From Daphnia carinata (Eukaryota; Arthropoda; Branchiopoda; Diplostraca; Daphniidae), in NCBI RefSeq assembly GCF_022539665.2, contig NC_081340.1:4835357-4899356 (forward strand): a stretch of DNA of 64,000 bases, in the 5' to 3' direction. The translations under genes and the position numbers were made by a program. A model generated the notes under the pieces. The model saw only the letters and a list, made by a program, of their open reading frames with translations, searched no databases and was not told the origin of the DNA. Of this stretch, positions 63,001 to 64,000 are shown in pieces. Positions within the stretch are counted from its first letter, which is position 1, and each line of letters opens with the position of its first letter.

Positions 63001-64000
63001 ATCAACACAGAATGGAAGGATACTGAGACGCAGCATTCACGGGAGCCATCACTAAACAAACTGATCAGAAAACCGGACCGACGATAAACTCAAGGACTTT
63101 GTGTAACGCTGTTCCCTTTTCGGCAAGAGAGAAAACGTTGAACAGCCGAGTACTGTAGCACTCGAGTAAATACAAGTCAGAAACCAGAAGAGCCGTGGGG
63201 CCTCACCGTCAGCGGCGCATGCGCTACTTATTTTGTTTTCTTGATGAGTTATTTTTTTTGCATTCAGGCGTGTTCTTAACTGCCATCTAGGGACGCTATT
63301 TGCAAGTTCATCGAGAACAATCAGATGTACAAAAAACACCCGCCATTAAAATGTTGCTGCCCAAAAGTTTTCTTTTTCTTTTCTTTGACTAATTTAACTT
63401 CTTTAGACTGTACGTAAGTAGGCAAATTTAATGCGATGTAAGATAGAACTTGACACCATAAATCTGATCCCCGTCGAACACTTATTTCATGAGATATCAT
63501 GAGATATGGCGAGATGTGTGGCACTCTCACAAAACGACAACCAAATCTCGACGTATTGTCATCAAGCCTTAACGGGACCTTGGCTATGTACCAGTAAAAG
63601 ACTGCTCGGTTACAGATGATAGTACTTCACACAGTTAAACAGTATTACGTAAGTAGAATAACTTTTCCAGATATTACTATCTACATCACAACACACTGCC
63701 ACATAACCACGCTGATCGAACGCATTTGCCAGGGACTTGGTCAAAAGTCCAGCTATTTGTACGATCGGAAATGCCTGTAATTTCCCTTAGCCGCATGCCA
63801 CGAACTAGCTCAATGCCATTACATGCACGCTTGGCAATATTCACGTTTAATGAGTTCCAAAAGTGACACACATGCCTTTGACAAAACGTGAGCTCACTTT
63901 CGATTTCCTAAATTCCGTGCAATCGCTGAACGTGATTCCTGGTTCTCCTTGTGCAATTTCTGGTTAAACTTCGGTTTAATTAGCCTTTAAAGCCGATGCA
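63001..64000. other. Upstream flank of TESK at right edge
   Basis: No supported exon on either strand. A CpG-containing patch around 63190-63225 could belong to the TESK promoter; the rest is AT-rich. Confidence 0.35.

Overview
Eukaryotic nuclear DNA: intron-rich protein genes on both strands, mostly 50-150 bp GT-AG introns, homopolymer A/T-rich intergenic DNA, and animal-specific families (Trio/kalirin, WIPI2, SAS-6, PET117, TESK). Compact packing with head-to-head pairs and a piggyBac-like insertion at TTAA suggest an arthropod, most likely a branchiopod crustacean such as Daphnia. That taxonomic call is an inference from style, not from a marker gene. The exon structures below were read by hand and all close in frame.

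Layout. 1-3241: low-complexity intron of a Trio-type RhoGEF that continues off the left edge. 3242-11613 (-): Trio from its start codon through the first PH domain, 31 exons seen. 13389-15692 (-): WIPI2/Atg18, with a second possible terminal exon at 12832-12926. 16265-16573 (+): COX6B. 17451-17889 (+): TMEM141, whose last 20 bases overlap the start of GTPBP6 (17870-19798, +). 19849-20634 (-): ribosomal protein S23. 21055-21358 (+): PET117. 21999-24242 (+): SAS-6. 24446-25697 (-): SLC25A19. 26619-29502 (+): VAC14. 45534-47281 (-): PARS2. 48197-62232 (-): a TESK-family kinase in 12 exons with large low-complexity introns.

29.9-45.4 kb is an accessory island without an intact gene that I can identify. 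It holds two copies of a ~3.2 kb unit in opposite orientation whose two blocks are in permuted order, each with a 23-bp GC-rich minisatellite. It also holds a piggyBac-like MITE, four tRNA-like sequences within 0.6 kb, two directly repeated ~520 bp retroelement-like 3' ends, and decayed pieces of host genes: the C-terminus of DNA polymerase delta (POLD1), a USP4/11/15-type ubiquitin hydrolase, and one unidentified exon pair.

Functional themes. COX6B and PET117 serve cytochrome c oxidase, GTPBP6 and PARS2 serve mitochondrial translation, and SLC25A19 imports thiamine pyrophosphate, so mitochondrial genes are common here. WIPI2 and VAC14 both act in phosphoinositide-controlled endolysosomal/autophagy traffic (PI3P reading and PI(3,5)P2 synthesis). 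Trio and TESK both act on actin (Rac/Rho activation and cofilin phosphorylation). No operon is implied; the neighbours are probably coincidental except for shared divergent promoters.
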